From Nitrososphaerota archaeon (GTDB lineage Archaea; Thermoproteota; Nitrososphaeria; Nitrososphaerales; Nitrosopumilaceae), in NCBI GenBank assembly GCA_028867395.1, contig JAGWGO010000079.1:1-7110 (forward strand): a DNA stretch of 7,110 nt. Direction: 5' to 3'. Below, in pieces: positions 1 to 5,484 of this stretch. The notes under the pieces are model-generated. The model saw only the letters and a program-made list of their open reading frames with translations. It did no database searches and had not been told where the DNA came from. The translations under genes were made by a program, and so were the position numbers. Position 1 is the first letter of the stretch; each line of letters begins with the position of its first letter.

Positions 1-165
1 GTACCAAGATGGCACCCTAGTCCCCCCCGGGCCGCTACAATGATGTCCTTTTTAGGGTTCCAAACCCAAAGAGGAAAGATAATTGAGCAATTATCTGGCA
101 AAGATTATTTAGTTTGCAAATCGCTTTTGAGAACCTATATCAAAACCCATGCCAAGATGAGATGA
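1..165 (+). CDS. Uncertain reading frame at the left edge (C-terminal part or tiny gene)
   Basis: Frame 1 is open from the window edge to a TGA at 163-165, giving about 54 residues and ending ...IKTHAKMR. If it is a complete small gene, the tandem ATGs at 40 and 43 could start a product of about 40 residues. The stretch after residue 20 (QRGKIIEQLSGKDYLVCKSL) has a protein-like mix of charged and aliphatic residues. The only support beyond openness is the T-run terminator that begins four bases after the stop. The first 40 bases include a C7 tract and a GC-rich patch unlike the rest, so an indel there could hide the true frame. I do not recognise the sequence; it may be non-coding. Confidence 0.25.
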   Translation, partial: VPRWHPSPPRAATMMSFLGFQTQRGKIIEQLSGKDYLVCKSLLRTYIKTHAKMR

Positions 166-168
166 CGA

Positions 169-240
169 TTTTTTTAATCTAATCTTATCCTTTCTCGATA
201 TCTCTTCCTGTAATTTTTTTGTACTTTTTCTTCTCCTTTT
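169..240 (+). terminator. T-rich tract, probable intrinsic archaeal terminator region
   Basis: Plus-strand T-runs lie at 169-175 (T7), 214-220 (T7), 225-229 (T5) and 237-240, within a pyrimidine-rich stretch. Archaeal RNA polymerase stops at such runs without needing a hairpin. The tract sits just after the reading frame ending at 165 and before the enzyme gene starting at 368, so it would insulate the two. The rest of the 166-367 gap shows no convincing gene. Confidence 0.55.
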
Positions 241-333
241 ATGGTGCCGCAGCTTTTTTGCCAAATCTACAATTATCTAAAATCACAAATCATATTTCAA
301 TTTCTGGTCCAAGCCTGTATTGATAATCAGACG

Positions 334-339
334 AATATT
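334..339 (+). promoter_or_regulatory. Weak TATA-like box for the ThDP-enzyme gene
   Basis: AATATT is centred about 31 bases before the GTG start at 368. This is a few bases farther than the usual spacing in this window, so the transcript would have at most a few leader bases. No Shine-Dalgarno sequence is visible. Confidence 0.3.
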
Positions 340-367
340 CTTATCGTAGACATGAAAATAGTATCCT

Positions 368-1507
368 GTGAAAGAGTACGAGGGTCTGCGAACGGCAGAC
401 ATTATTGTGGAAGGCCTTTTGCGTTGGGGTGTTGAGGTAATCTTTGGGATGCCAGGTGATGGCATCAACGGGGTAATTGAGGCATTAAGAAGAAAAAAGG
501 ACAAGATAGAGTTCATTTTAGTACGACATGAAGAGTCTGCGGCATTCATGGCATGCGCATATGCAAAATACACAGGTAAGCTTGGGGCTTGCGTGGCAAC
601 GTCGGGTCCTGGCGCAGTTCATCTCCTGACAGGACTCTATGACGCTAAAGCAGATGGGGCTCCAGTCATTGCAATTACAGGAAACACCTACTCTGATATG
701 ATGGGCTCAAAATACCAGCAGGATGTCAACCTAATACAATTATTTTCAGACGTTTCTGTGTACAATAATATCGTAAACGGTCCTGAACATGCCGAGTCTG
801 TAATTGATATCGCATGCAGAAATGCACTTGCGTTAAGGGGCGTAAGCCACATCACAATTCCGATTGACACACAGGAAAGAAAGCTAAAGGGAGATTATAC
901 AAGACATAATGTTGGAGGGCACACAGCACATCTTCTTTCACCCACTACGATAAACAGAGTCCCAGATACAAGTCTGATTGAAAAGGCAGCCGAGATTCTA
1001 AATTCCGGAAAGAAGGCGGTATTGCTTGTAGGACAGGGAGCCCTTGACGCAGGTGATGAGGTAACTGCAACTGCCAAAATACTTTGTGCGCCTGTAGTAA
1101 AGGCATTGCTTGGAAAGGCAGTTATTGCAGACGACGATCCATACAGCATAGGAGGTCTTGGTCTTCTTGGAACAGAGCCTGCATCTGACGCAATGGCAGA
1201 AGCAGACACGCTCTTGATGGTAGGCACCTCATTTCCCTATATTGAATATCTGCCAAAGCCTGGAAAGGCAAGGGCAGTCCAGATAGATATCTTCCCTGAT
1301 AGGATAGGACTGCGTTATCCTGTAGAGGCAGGCCTAGTCGGCGATGCAAGACTTACGCTTGGAAAGTTGATTCCGCTTTTGAGACAAAAAGACGACAAGT
1401 TCCTAAGGTCAAAGCAAGAGGCCATGAAAAAATGGAACACTGATACAATCATCAAACCTCTCTGCCAAGCCAATCAAGCCGCAATTGATCGCATCTGCAG
1501 TATCTGA
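368..1507 (+). CDS. ThDP-dependent pyruvate oxidase/acetolactate synthase-like enzyme, N-terminal and central part (frameshifted)
   Basis: This frame encodes the first two domains of a thiamine-diphosphate enzyme of the PoxB/IlvB family. The pyrimidine-binding (TPP_enzyme_N) domain spans about residues 8-175, with VIFGMPGDGIN and then RHEESAAF; Glu55 there matches the conserved glutamate that activates the cofactor. The central domain (about 200-335) includes VGTSFPYIEYLPKPGKARAV and ends near VGDARLTLGKLIPLL. The order and spacing resemble quinone-dependent pyruvate dehydrogenase PoxB, which converts pyruvate to acetate and CO2. GTG at 368 is chosen because an in-frame TAG lies at 359-361 and homology begins at once. 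The last residues, after about KKW (1433), lose family resemblance. They run out of frame to TGA 1505, while the C-terminal domain continues in the +1 frame. Related enzymes include acetolactate synthase and sulfoacetaldehyde acetyltransferase, so the substrate is not settled. Confidence 0.88.
   Translation: MKEYEGLRTADIIVEGLLRWGVEVIFGMPGDGINGVIEALRRKKDKIEFILVRHEESAAFMACAYAKYTGKLGACVATSGPGAVHLLTGLYDAKADGAPVIAITGNTYSDMMGSKYQQDVNLIQLFSDVSVYNNIVNGPEHAESVIDIACRNALALRGVSHITIPIDTQERKLKGDYTRHNVGGHTAHLLSPTTINRVPDTSLIEKAAEILNSGKKAVLLVGQGALDAGDEVTATAKILCAPVVKALLGKAVIADDDPYSIGGLGLLGTEPASDAMAEADTLLMVGTSFPYIEYLPKPGKARAVQIDIFPDRIGLRYPVEAGLVGDARLTLGKLIPLLRQKDDKFLRSKQEAMKKWNTDTIIKPLCQANQAAIDRICSI
1427..1484 (+). 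other. Frameshift zone inside the ThDP-enzyme gene
   Basis: The reading frame moves by +1 here. The upstream frame is good through MKKW (to about 1435). The downstream frame is closed by TGA at 1425-1427, opens at 1428, and already carries family-like sequence (AKPIKPQLIASAV) from about 1464. An A6 run at 1427-1432 is the obvious slippage or miscall site, though keeping the KKW motif would place the extra base slightly later, at about 1436-1442. Removing one base gives an uninterrupted protein of about 594 residues, close to PoxB-type lengths. It could be a sequencing or assembly error, a genuine inactivating mutation, or (less likely) programmed frameshifting. Confidence 0.8.
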
Positions 1508-2153
1508 GGAACTGGATGACAATGCCATAATCTCAGTTGACAGCGGAACCAATACCATATGGGCTGCGCGTAACATAAACGTCAGAAGGGGCATGAAATT
1601 CTCGCTTTCGGGAACACTTGCAACCATGGCGTGCGGGCTGCCATATGCCATAGCTGCCCAGATTGCATTTCCAGAAAGGCAGTGCATCGCTTTTGTCGGA
1701 GACGGCGGGTTTACAATGTTGATGGGCGAGTTTGCAACCGCAGTCAAATACAACTTGCCAATCAAGGTAATTGTAATCAAAAACGATATCCTGGGAATGA
1801 TAAGATGGGAACAGATGGCTTTTCTTGGAAACCCGGAATATGGGATAGAGTTTGCGCCAATTGATTTTGCAAAGTTTGCAGAAGCTTGCGGCGGAAAGGG
1901 GTATTCCATCAAGGAGCCAAGCGAGATCAAGAGCGTGATGCATGAGGCCATGTCGCAGACCAAGCCTACAATTGTAGAGGCATACGTTGACCCCTTTGAA
2001 CCTCCAATGCCACCAAAGGCTGACCTCAAGCTTGTTGCAAAGATGGCCGAGTCATTTGCAAAGGGGCAGCCATACGCAAAAAGAATAGGGCTGACCATAT
2101 TCAGGGATAAAGTACACGAGAAGCTAGGCAAGAGTCAAAATAAAAAAGAATAG
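1485..2153 (+). CDS. ThDP-dependent pyruvate oxidase-like enzyme, C-terminal ThDP-binding part (frameshifted)
   Basis: This is the C-terminal (TPP_enzyme_C) third of the enzyme begun at 368. The nominal start is TTG at 1485, but the frame is open and family-like back to 1428, so this is not an independent gene start. The diphosphate/Mg site is clear: GDGGF with GDG at 1698-1706, followed after 25 residues by Asn-Asp at 1782-1787, which fits the GDG-x(24-27)-N motif. Upstream, VDSGTNTIWAAR matches the conserved segment before this site. The tail FEPPMPPKADLK through RIGLTIFRDKV is typical of the longer pyruvate-oxidase-like ThDP proteins rather than of IlvB. The gene ends in an A-rich Lys tail at TAG 2151-2153. 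No small acetolactate-synthase regulatory subunit lies nearby, which argues against a branched-chain amino acid role. Confidence 0.87.
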   Translation: MIASAVSEELDDNAIISVDSGTNTIWAARNINVRRGMKFSLSGTLATMACGLPYAIAAQIAFPERQCIAFVGDGGFTMLMGEFATAVKYNLPIKVIVIKNDILGMIRWEQMAFLGNPEYGIEFAPIDFAKFAEACGGKGYSIKEPSEIKSVMHEAMSQTKPTIVEAYVDPFEPPMPPKADLKLVAKMAESFAKGQPYAKRIGLTIFRDKVHEKLGKSQNKKE

Positions 2154-2231
2154 CAACTACAATCTGCAATGTATCCAAGATTCAATAAAAGATCTTGCTA
2201 CCGTTCTCATCGATAAAAATGGTAGAACCGG

Positions 2232-2237
2232 TTTTAT
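2232..2237 (+). promoter_or_regulatory. TATA box of the 2261-3032 operon
   Basis: TTTTAT is centred about 26 bases before ATG 2261, so transcription should begin at or next to the start codon. It overlaps the end of the perfect palindrome AACCGGTT (2226-2233), which occupies the BRE position and could also bind a regulator. Confidence 0.6.
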
Positions 2238-2260
2238 TTCCACACTCATACTGATTTGTA

Positions 2261-2491
2261 ATGAAACTTGCTTCTTACGTACTGATAGCGCTTGTTGTGC
2301 TTGCAGCGAGTGCGCCTACGTTAGCTCTTGCGCAATATGAAAACCAAGGAGAAGACCGGGGAAGATCCATGATAATGACAGTCTTTAGTCTAACATTATA
2401 TGTTACCATGTTTGCAATACTTGGAGTGGTCGGATACTCTGTCTGGAAGGTATACGTAATAAGAAGAAAGGCATTGAAGAGACTGAATTAA
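2261..2491 (+). CDS. Small exported single-helix membrane protein, unknown function
   Basis: The product has 76 residues. Residues 1-24 form a Sec-type signal (Lys2, a hydrophobic core, then TLALA before Gln25). A short polar, charged segment (25-37) should lie outside the cell. One transmembrane helix spans about 39-62, and a basic tail (VIRRKALKRLN) should face the cytoplasm. There are no cysteines or histidines, so it is unlikely to bind a metal itself. It lies only 4 bases before the four-helix protein at 2496 and shares its promoter, so the two probably act together, perhaps with this one as a small structural or assembly subunit. I do not recognise a family, and the role is inferred only from context. 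Confidence 0.8.
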   Translation: MKLASYVLIALVVLAASAPTLALAQYENQGEDRGRSMIMTVFSLTLYVTMFAILGVVGYSVWKVYVIRRKALKRLN

Positions 2492-2495
2492 TCAT

Positions 2496-3032
2496 ATGAA
2501 AATTTCTCATACCACTTCATACTTGAGAATATCAATACTAGTTGCGCTTGCATTTGTTCCAGCAATTGCATATGCCGATGATGACAGTGGATTTAGTACT
2601 GCCGCAACCCTTGGCTGGCTAGCAATCGGATGCGGGGCTGCGGCAAATCTCTCGCTTGTCATATTCAAGATGGTAAGAAGAATTCCTGTGATGAAACTAG
2701 TTGGGGGTTCTGCCACATCACAAAGCTTGACAGCCATGTACACACCTGTGCTGAACTTCCATATCATGTTAAATTCAGTAGGATTCTTTGCAGGTTTATC
2801 GCATGGATTTATGCTCATGCGAGGACTGGACTATATTTCACTTTCACTTGCAATAGTCATGACGGTTTCAATGATTAGTGGTATACTGCTCAAGTTCACA
2901 TCTGGTAAAAACATGAAATTCTTCAGTAGACTAGTTCACGGTCAAGCTATTCTTGCCGCATTGCTTGTGACACTTGTTGTCTTGCATGTGATTACAAGAT
3001 GGCATCACGGAATTGTCATGGGTTTCATATAG
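2496..3032 (+). CDS. Four-helix membrane protein with two His pairs, candidate b-type di-heme cytochrome
   Basis: The product has 178 residues. A signal sequence (1-27, ending AIAYA before Asp28) precedes four predicted transmembrane helices at about 35-57, 85-108, 112-134 and 146-168. Helix 2 carries His89 and His103 (H-x13-H) and helix 4 carries His148 and His164 (H-x15-H). Pairs of in-helix histidines about four turns apart on two helices are the signature of bis-His heme b in four-helix bundles, as in cytochrome b561-like and ferric-reductase-like proteins. A Trp-His-His cluster (169-171) follows. If correct, it would pass electrons across or along the membrane, with the 76-residue partner encoded 4 bases upstream. 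The heme assignment is inferred from the pattern; no specific family was recognised. Confidence 0.82.
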   Translation: MKISHTTSYLRISILVALAFVPAIAYADDDSGFSTAATLGWLAIGCGAAANLSLVIFKMVRRIPVMKLVGGSATSQSLTAMYTPVLNFHIMLNSVGFFAGLSHGFMLMRGLDYISLSLAIVMTVSMISGILLKFTSGKNMKFFSRLVHGQAILAALLVTLVVLHVITRWHHGIVMGFI

Positions 3033-3067
3033 GCACCTAGGGATTTCCTAAACCAAATGAACCATTA

Positions 3068-3547
3068 TCACACGCAGGGAGAAAATGAGAGAGCAACATC
3101 TTGACCAACCATGGAATTATCAACAAACGACACAGGTTTCACGTCAAGCATGTACTGCTTGCTGATTGAATAAAAGTTCGAGTCATCGCCGTTGAACTTG
3201 GCAAATAAATTGTACGTGCCCCAGCTAATTCCTTTTGGCTTGGCAGTCCAGGACACGGAATAATCCCCGTTGCTGTCAGTTGTGGTGCTTGCAAGAGTTC
3301 TTGTACAATCATATGGATTGTCGTATTGAATGAAGACTAGCCTGTCTTGCAATGGTGTCTTGTCATCTGATGTAAAGAGTTTGCCTGAGAAAGTAACCAG
3401 ATCTCCCTGTACTAGAGTTCGAGGGATAGGATCCAATACAAGGGTTGTATGGTGTATCACATAATACTGCCCAAAAGAGTCTTGCATGCAAAAAATTGAT
3501 ACTATGATTACAATGCCGACAAGGCATGCCACAAGACCTATCCTCAT
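3068..3547 (-). CDS. Secreted single-domain Ig-like protein
   Basis: The product has 159 residues. A signal or N-terminal anchor spans residues 1-26 (hydrophobic core about 4-20, then QDSFGQ). One beta-sandwich domain of the bacterial Ig-like/CNA-B type covers about 34-137. Its hallmarks are LVQGDLVTFSGKL, a central PLQDRLVFIQY strand, TTTDSNGDYSVSW, and GTYNLFAKFNGDDSN, the usual layout of domains that stiffen or bind at the cell surface. A tail of about 20 residues follows and ends SPCV; there is no second membrane helix. ATG 3547 has a TATA box 27 bases upstream. The gene converges with the cytochrome-like gene (35-base gap) and diverges from HtpX. The ligand is unknown. Confidence 0.85.
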   Translation of the reverse strand: MRIGLVACLVGIVIIVSIFCMQDSFGQYYVIHHTTLVLDPIPRTLVQGDLVTFSGKLFTSDDKTPLQDRLVFIQYDNPYDCTRTLASTTTDSNGDYSVSWTAKPKGISWGTYNLFAKFNGDDSNFYSISKQYMLDVKPVSFVDNSMVGQDVALSFSPCV

Positions 3548-3570
3548 ATCATATCTAAACTATTCAGAGG

Positions 3571-3577
3571 TATAAAA
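3571..3577 (-). promoter_or_regulatory. TATA box of the Ig-like gene
   Basis: On the minus strand this reads TTTTATA, centred about 27 bases before ATG 3547. It is the leftward half of an 82-base divergent promoter region shared with HtpX. Confidence 0.65.
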
Positions 3578-3598
3578 TGACTGCACGGAGTGCCCAAG

Positions 3599-3607
3599 TT
3601 TTAAATT
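3599..3607 (+). promoter_or_regulatory. TATA box of htpX
   Basis: TTTTAAATT is centred about 27 bases before ATG 3630, implying a leaderless transcript. An upstream ATG at 3622 opens only a nine-codon frame and is unlikely to be used. Confidence 0.65.
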
Positions 3608-3629
3608 AAGAAAAAAAGCACATGATATC

Positions 3630-4550
3630 ATGCACAGAGACTGGCAGCTAACGGTACGAATGGCAATAAGCTTCCTTGCACTCACTCTAATCTACCTTGT
3701 ATTTCTGTCGTTTATCTCGATGTACTTTGGCCTTGGTATACTCCCAATTGCAGTAATTGCAGGACTCATGATAGGGGCACAGTGGTTCTTCTCCGACAGG
3801 ATAGTGATGTGGTCAACGGGTACAAAGCTTGTATCAAAAGAAGAGTATCCCGAACTGCATGAAATAGTAGAAAACCTATCGCAAAAGGCAAAGATTCCAA
3901 AGCCAAGGGTAGGAATCATGCCAACTGACACCCCAAACGCATTTGCAACAGGCAAGAGTCCCAAGAGCTCAATCGTGGTAGTCTCGTCTGGTATCATGAA
4001 GATATTAACAAAAGACGAACTTGAGGGAGTGTTGTCTCATGAGCTCACCCACATACGACACAGGGATGTTACAATCATCACTCTTGCAAGCCTCTTTTCA
4101 ACAATAGCCTGGTATCTTATGCAGTCATCCATGTTTGGTTCCATGTTTGGTGGATACGGATATGGATACGGAGGAAGGCAGCAGCAGAACGGCGGAATCT
4201 TCCTCGTGCTAATCGTTGCAGCACTTGTGTGGTTACTGTCATTTCTGATTATCAGGGCGATATCACGATACAGAGAGTTTGCAGCAGACAGGGGCGGCGC
4301 ATATCTTACAGGAAAGCCGATGAACCTCTCGCGGGCATTGATGAAAATAGAGGGAAGGGTAAAGACTGCACCGGTTCAACAGCTAAAACAGATGGAGGGA
4401 ATGAACGCATTTTTCATCATCCCTGCTATCTCAGGGCAGACAATTGCCAAATTCTTCTCAACCCATCCTCCAATTGACGAAAGGATAAAGCGCTTGATGG
4501 AAATAGAACGTGAGCTTCGCAGCTCAAGTGACCTAAGCGACCTAGTCTAA
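3630..4550 (+). CDS. htpX: HtpX-like membrane zinc metalloprotease (M48B)
   Basis: The product has 306 residues, normal for the family. HtpX degrades misfolded membrane proteins, with its active site on the cytoplasmic side. Two N-terminal helices span about 10-31 and 36-54. The zinc motif is HELTH at 137-141 (ligands His137 and His141, catalytic Glu138), preceded by NAFATGKSPKSSIVVVSSG. Helices at about 147-165 and 189-211 flank a Gly/Tyr-rich loop (170-182, GYGYGYGG) followed by QQQN. The third zinc ligand is Glu216 in SRYREFAADRGGA, with the conserved Asp220. The C-terminal THPPIDERIKRLMEIE is the standard family ending. The gene has its own promoter and is divergent from the Ig-like gene, which suggests but does not prove a shared envelope-stress context. 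Confidence 0.95.
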   Translation: MHRDWQLTVRMAISFLALTLIYLVFLSFISMYFGLGILPIAVIAGLMIGAQWFFSDRIVMWSTGTKLVSKEEYPELHEIVENLSQKAKIPKPRVGIMPTDTPNAFATGKSPKSSIVVVSSGIMKILTKDELEGVLSHELTHIRHRDVTIITLASLFSTIAWYLMQSSMFGSMFGGYGYGYGGRQQQNGGIFLVLIVAALVWLLSFLIIRAISRYREFAADRGGAYLTGKPMNLSRALMKIEGRVKTAPVQQLKQMEGMNAFFIIPAISGQTIAKFFSTHPPIDERIKRLMEIERELRSSSDLSDLV

Positions 4551-4594
4551 ACAATAACCCACAACTCTACGACATCAAATTGCAACCAATCATG

Positions 4595-4601
4595 ATTTTA
4601 A
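4595..4601 (+). promoter_or_regulatory. TATA box of the 4625 gene
   Basis: ATTTTAA is centred 27 bases before ATG 4625. Confidence 0.6.
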
Positions 4602-4607
4602 CTACAT

Positions 4608-4644
4608 GATACGATCTGTATCTCATGTCTGACGATATCGTATC
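4608..4644. repeat. Inverted repeat straddling the start of the 4625 gene
   Basis: GATACGAT (4608-4615) is repeated as its exact reverse complement ATCGTATC (4637-4644), with a 21-base spacer containing the start codon. A nested pair, GATAC/GTATC (4608-4612 and 4618-4622), lies between the TATA box and the predicted transcription start. The left arm would not be in a leaderless mRNA, so any function would be as a DNA operator rather than an RNA hairpin. Confidence 0.4.
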
Positions 4645-4858
4645 ACTGAAAAATGCAATCTCTATATACGAAAAGGAACTTCAAAGAGAGACAGAGTTTC
4701 TAAAGAAGACGCGCCAGCCAGAAAACAAGATAAACGATCCTGAGATCAGCGCAGCAATTGTAGGACCTTCAGCCTCTAGACTGTTTGATCTGTATGAGAG
4801 GCTCCTTGACTCGTACAGAAAGTATGTCACCGAGCTTGAAAAGAACCAGAGATTGTAA
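4625..4858 (+). CDS. Small soluble helical protein, unknown function
   Basis: The product has 77 residues, is highly charged and has no signal sequence, membrane helix or cysteine. Two helix-forming halves, about 4-31 (VSLKNAISIYEKELQRETEF) and 50-77 (ASRLFDLYERLLDSYRKYV), are joined by a Pro/Asn/Gly-containing linker around 32-48. This suggests an antiparallel helical hairpin or a coiled-coil dimer. ATG 4625 is supported by a correctly placed TATA box. I do not recognise the family. Small helical proteins like this are common in ammonia-oxidising archaea, and the role is unknown. Confidence 0.75.
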   Translation: MSDDIVSLKNAISIYEKELQRETEFLKKTRQPENKINDPEISAAIVGPSASRLFDLYERLLDSYRKYVTELEKNQRL

Positions 4859-4914
4859 TTATTGTGAACATCTCGATGACGCCAATTCAAAATGCTAGTT
4901 AAAAACAATCATGC

Positions 4915-4922
4915 AATATATT
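4915..4922 (+). promoter_or_regulatory. Probable TATA box of the 4950 gene
   Basis: AATATATT is centred about 31 bases before ATG 4950, so a leader of a few bases is expected. Upstream ATGs at 4939 and 4942 run into a TAA within a few codons. Confidence 0.45.
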
Positions 4923-4949
4923 CATTAGTCTTGTACAAATGATGCCTTC

Positions 4950-5177
4950 ATGGTAAATATATTCTCGCTAGGATTGGCAAAGGAAATCATAACTAGAGTT
5001 GTGGCTATTACTGCTATTTACTCCATAATCTCCTACATTGTTATATTGCGCAGAGATGCGACAAACCCAAATCAATTGGGAATGGCAATTCCACTTCTCT
5101 TTGTTACCTTTGGATTAGTGTTGGTGATCAGTATTCTGTACTGCCTTCGAAAATATCGCGTAATGAATGTCAAGTAG
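4950..5177 (+). CDS. Small two-helix membrane protein, unknown function
   Basis: The product has 75 residues, with two predicted transmembrane helices at about 13-33 (ITRVVAITAIYSIISYIVIL) and 45-66 (AIPLLFVTFGLVLVISILYC). The connecting loop is RRDATNPNQLG and the C-terminus is basic (RKYRVMNVK), so both ends and the loop carry positive charge and the orientation is not obvious. There is no signal peptidase site and no catalytic motif. It appears to be transcribed alone. Function is unknown. Confidence 0.7.
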   Translation: MVNIFSLGLAKEIITRVVAITAIYSIISYIVILRRDATNPNQLGMAIPLLFVTFGLVLVISILYCLRKYRVMNVK

Positions 5178-5234
5178 TCTTGCCACTATCAACCACGAAC
5201 AAGATCTACAAAATCTCACACCATTTATTTCCAA

Positions 5235-5330
5235 TTAAAAGGATGCAACTTGCCAAGTTTGAAATCTCCTGTCTGCAGGATATGTTTGCACTATATGACA
5301 TGGCAAACAAAGGTTGTCAACTAGGATCAT
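5235..5330 (-). CDS. Possible tiny leaderless gene (31 residues)
   Basis: ATG 5330 to TAA 5235-5237 encodes a product starting MILVDNLCLPCHIVQ. It includes C-x2-C-H (Cys8, Cys11, His12), a potential metal-binding knot, although no second cysteine pair follows. The main support is CTTTATA on the minus strand (5354-5360), centred 27 bases before the ATG, matching the promoter geometry of the secure genes here. The frame is short enough to arise by chance, and the opposite strand also offers a CxxC frame. Confidence 0.22.
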   Translation of the reverse strand: MILVDNLCLPCHIVQTYPADRRFQTWQVASF

Positions 5331-5353
5331 TTTCACACACTCTTTACCATTAG

Positions 5354-5360
5354 TATAAAG
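5354..5360 (-). promoter_or_regulatory. Possible TATA box inside the spacer
   Basis: The minus-strand reading is CTTTATA, 27 bases before ATG 5330. Read on the plus strand it is TATAAAG, which could instead start a short non-coding transcript near 5384. Either use is unproven. Confidence 0.25.
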
Positions 5361-5484
5361 AACGGTATCACAGTTTGGGCGGACCAGCCATCATTCCACT
5401 CATTTGCACTGGTCCATTTTTGGCCTTTGAGAAAATATCTAAAACAAGTACATTCTCATTCTGATTACGATATACGTATACACA

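Larger units (their letters stand above)
5178..5484. other. Spacer of about 307 bases without a secure gene
   Basis: Several weak signals overlap. On the plus strand, one frame (TAG 5322-5324) contains SPVCRICLHYMTW with a CxxC pair, but has no good start except a TTG at 5250. Another plus frame runs from ATG 5243 to TAG 5351-5353 (36 residues, starting MQLAKFEISC). On the minus strand there is a TATA-preceded 31-residue frame (5235-5330) and an in-frame extension of the gene ending at 5485. No tRNA-like or repeat-array structure is seen. The 10-base palindrome TATACGTATA lies at 5471-5480. Confidence 0.5.

Noticed and set aside
55..67. GGGTTCCAAACCC resembling a tRNA T-arm
   Set aside because: The loop does not fit the TTCRA consensus, and no acceptor or anticodon arms can be drawn around it.
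241..435. Plus-strand 64-residue frame from ATG 241
   Set aside because: It overlaps the first 68 bases of the ThDP-enzyme gene in another frame, starts at the end of the terminator-like T tract and has no recognisable features.
1409..2131. Long minus-strand 240-residue frame
   Set aside because: It lies opposite the conserved C-terminal domain of the ThDP enzyme. Its low-complexity Ser/Ala/Ile composition is typical of an antisense shadow.
3559..3570. ACTATTCAGAGG repeated at 5484-5495
   Set aside because: One copy is in a promoter and the other at a gene end. There is no shared context, so it is probably coincidence.
4139..4178. Short tandem-like GGATACGGATATGG in htpX
   Set aside because: It is explained by coding for the Gly/Tyr-rich loop common in HtpX proteins; it is not a mobile or regulatory repeat.
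4681..4908. Minus-strand 75-residue frame
   Set aside because: Antisense to the 77-residue helical protein, which has the better promoter and composition.
5471..5480. Perfect palindrome TATACGTATA
   Set aside because: It sits just after the stop of the minus-strand gene with no gene start nearby. A 10-base AT-rich palindrome is expected by chance.
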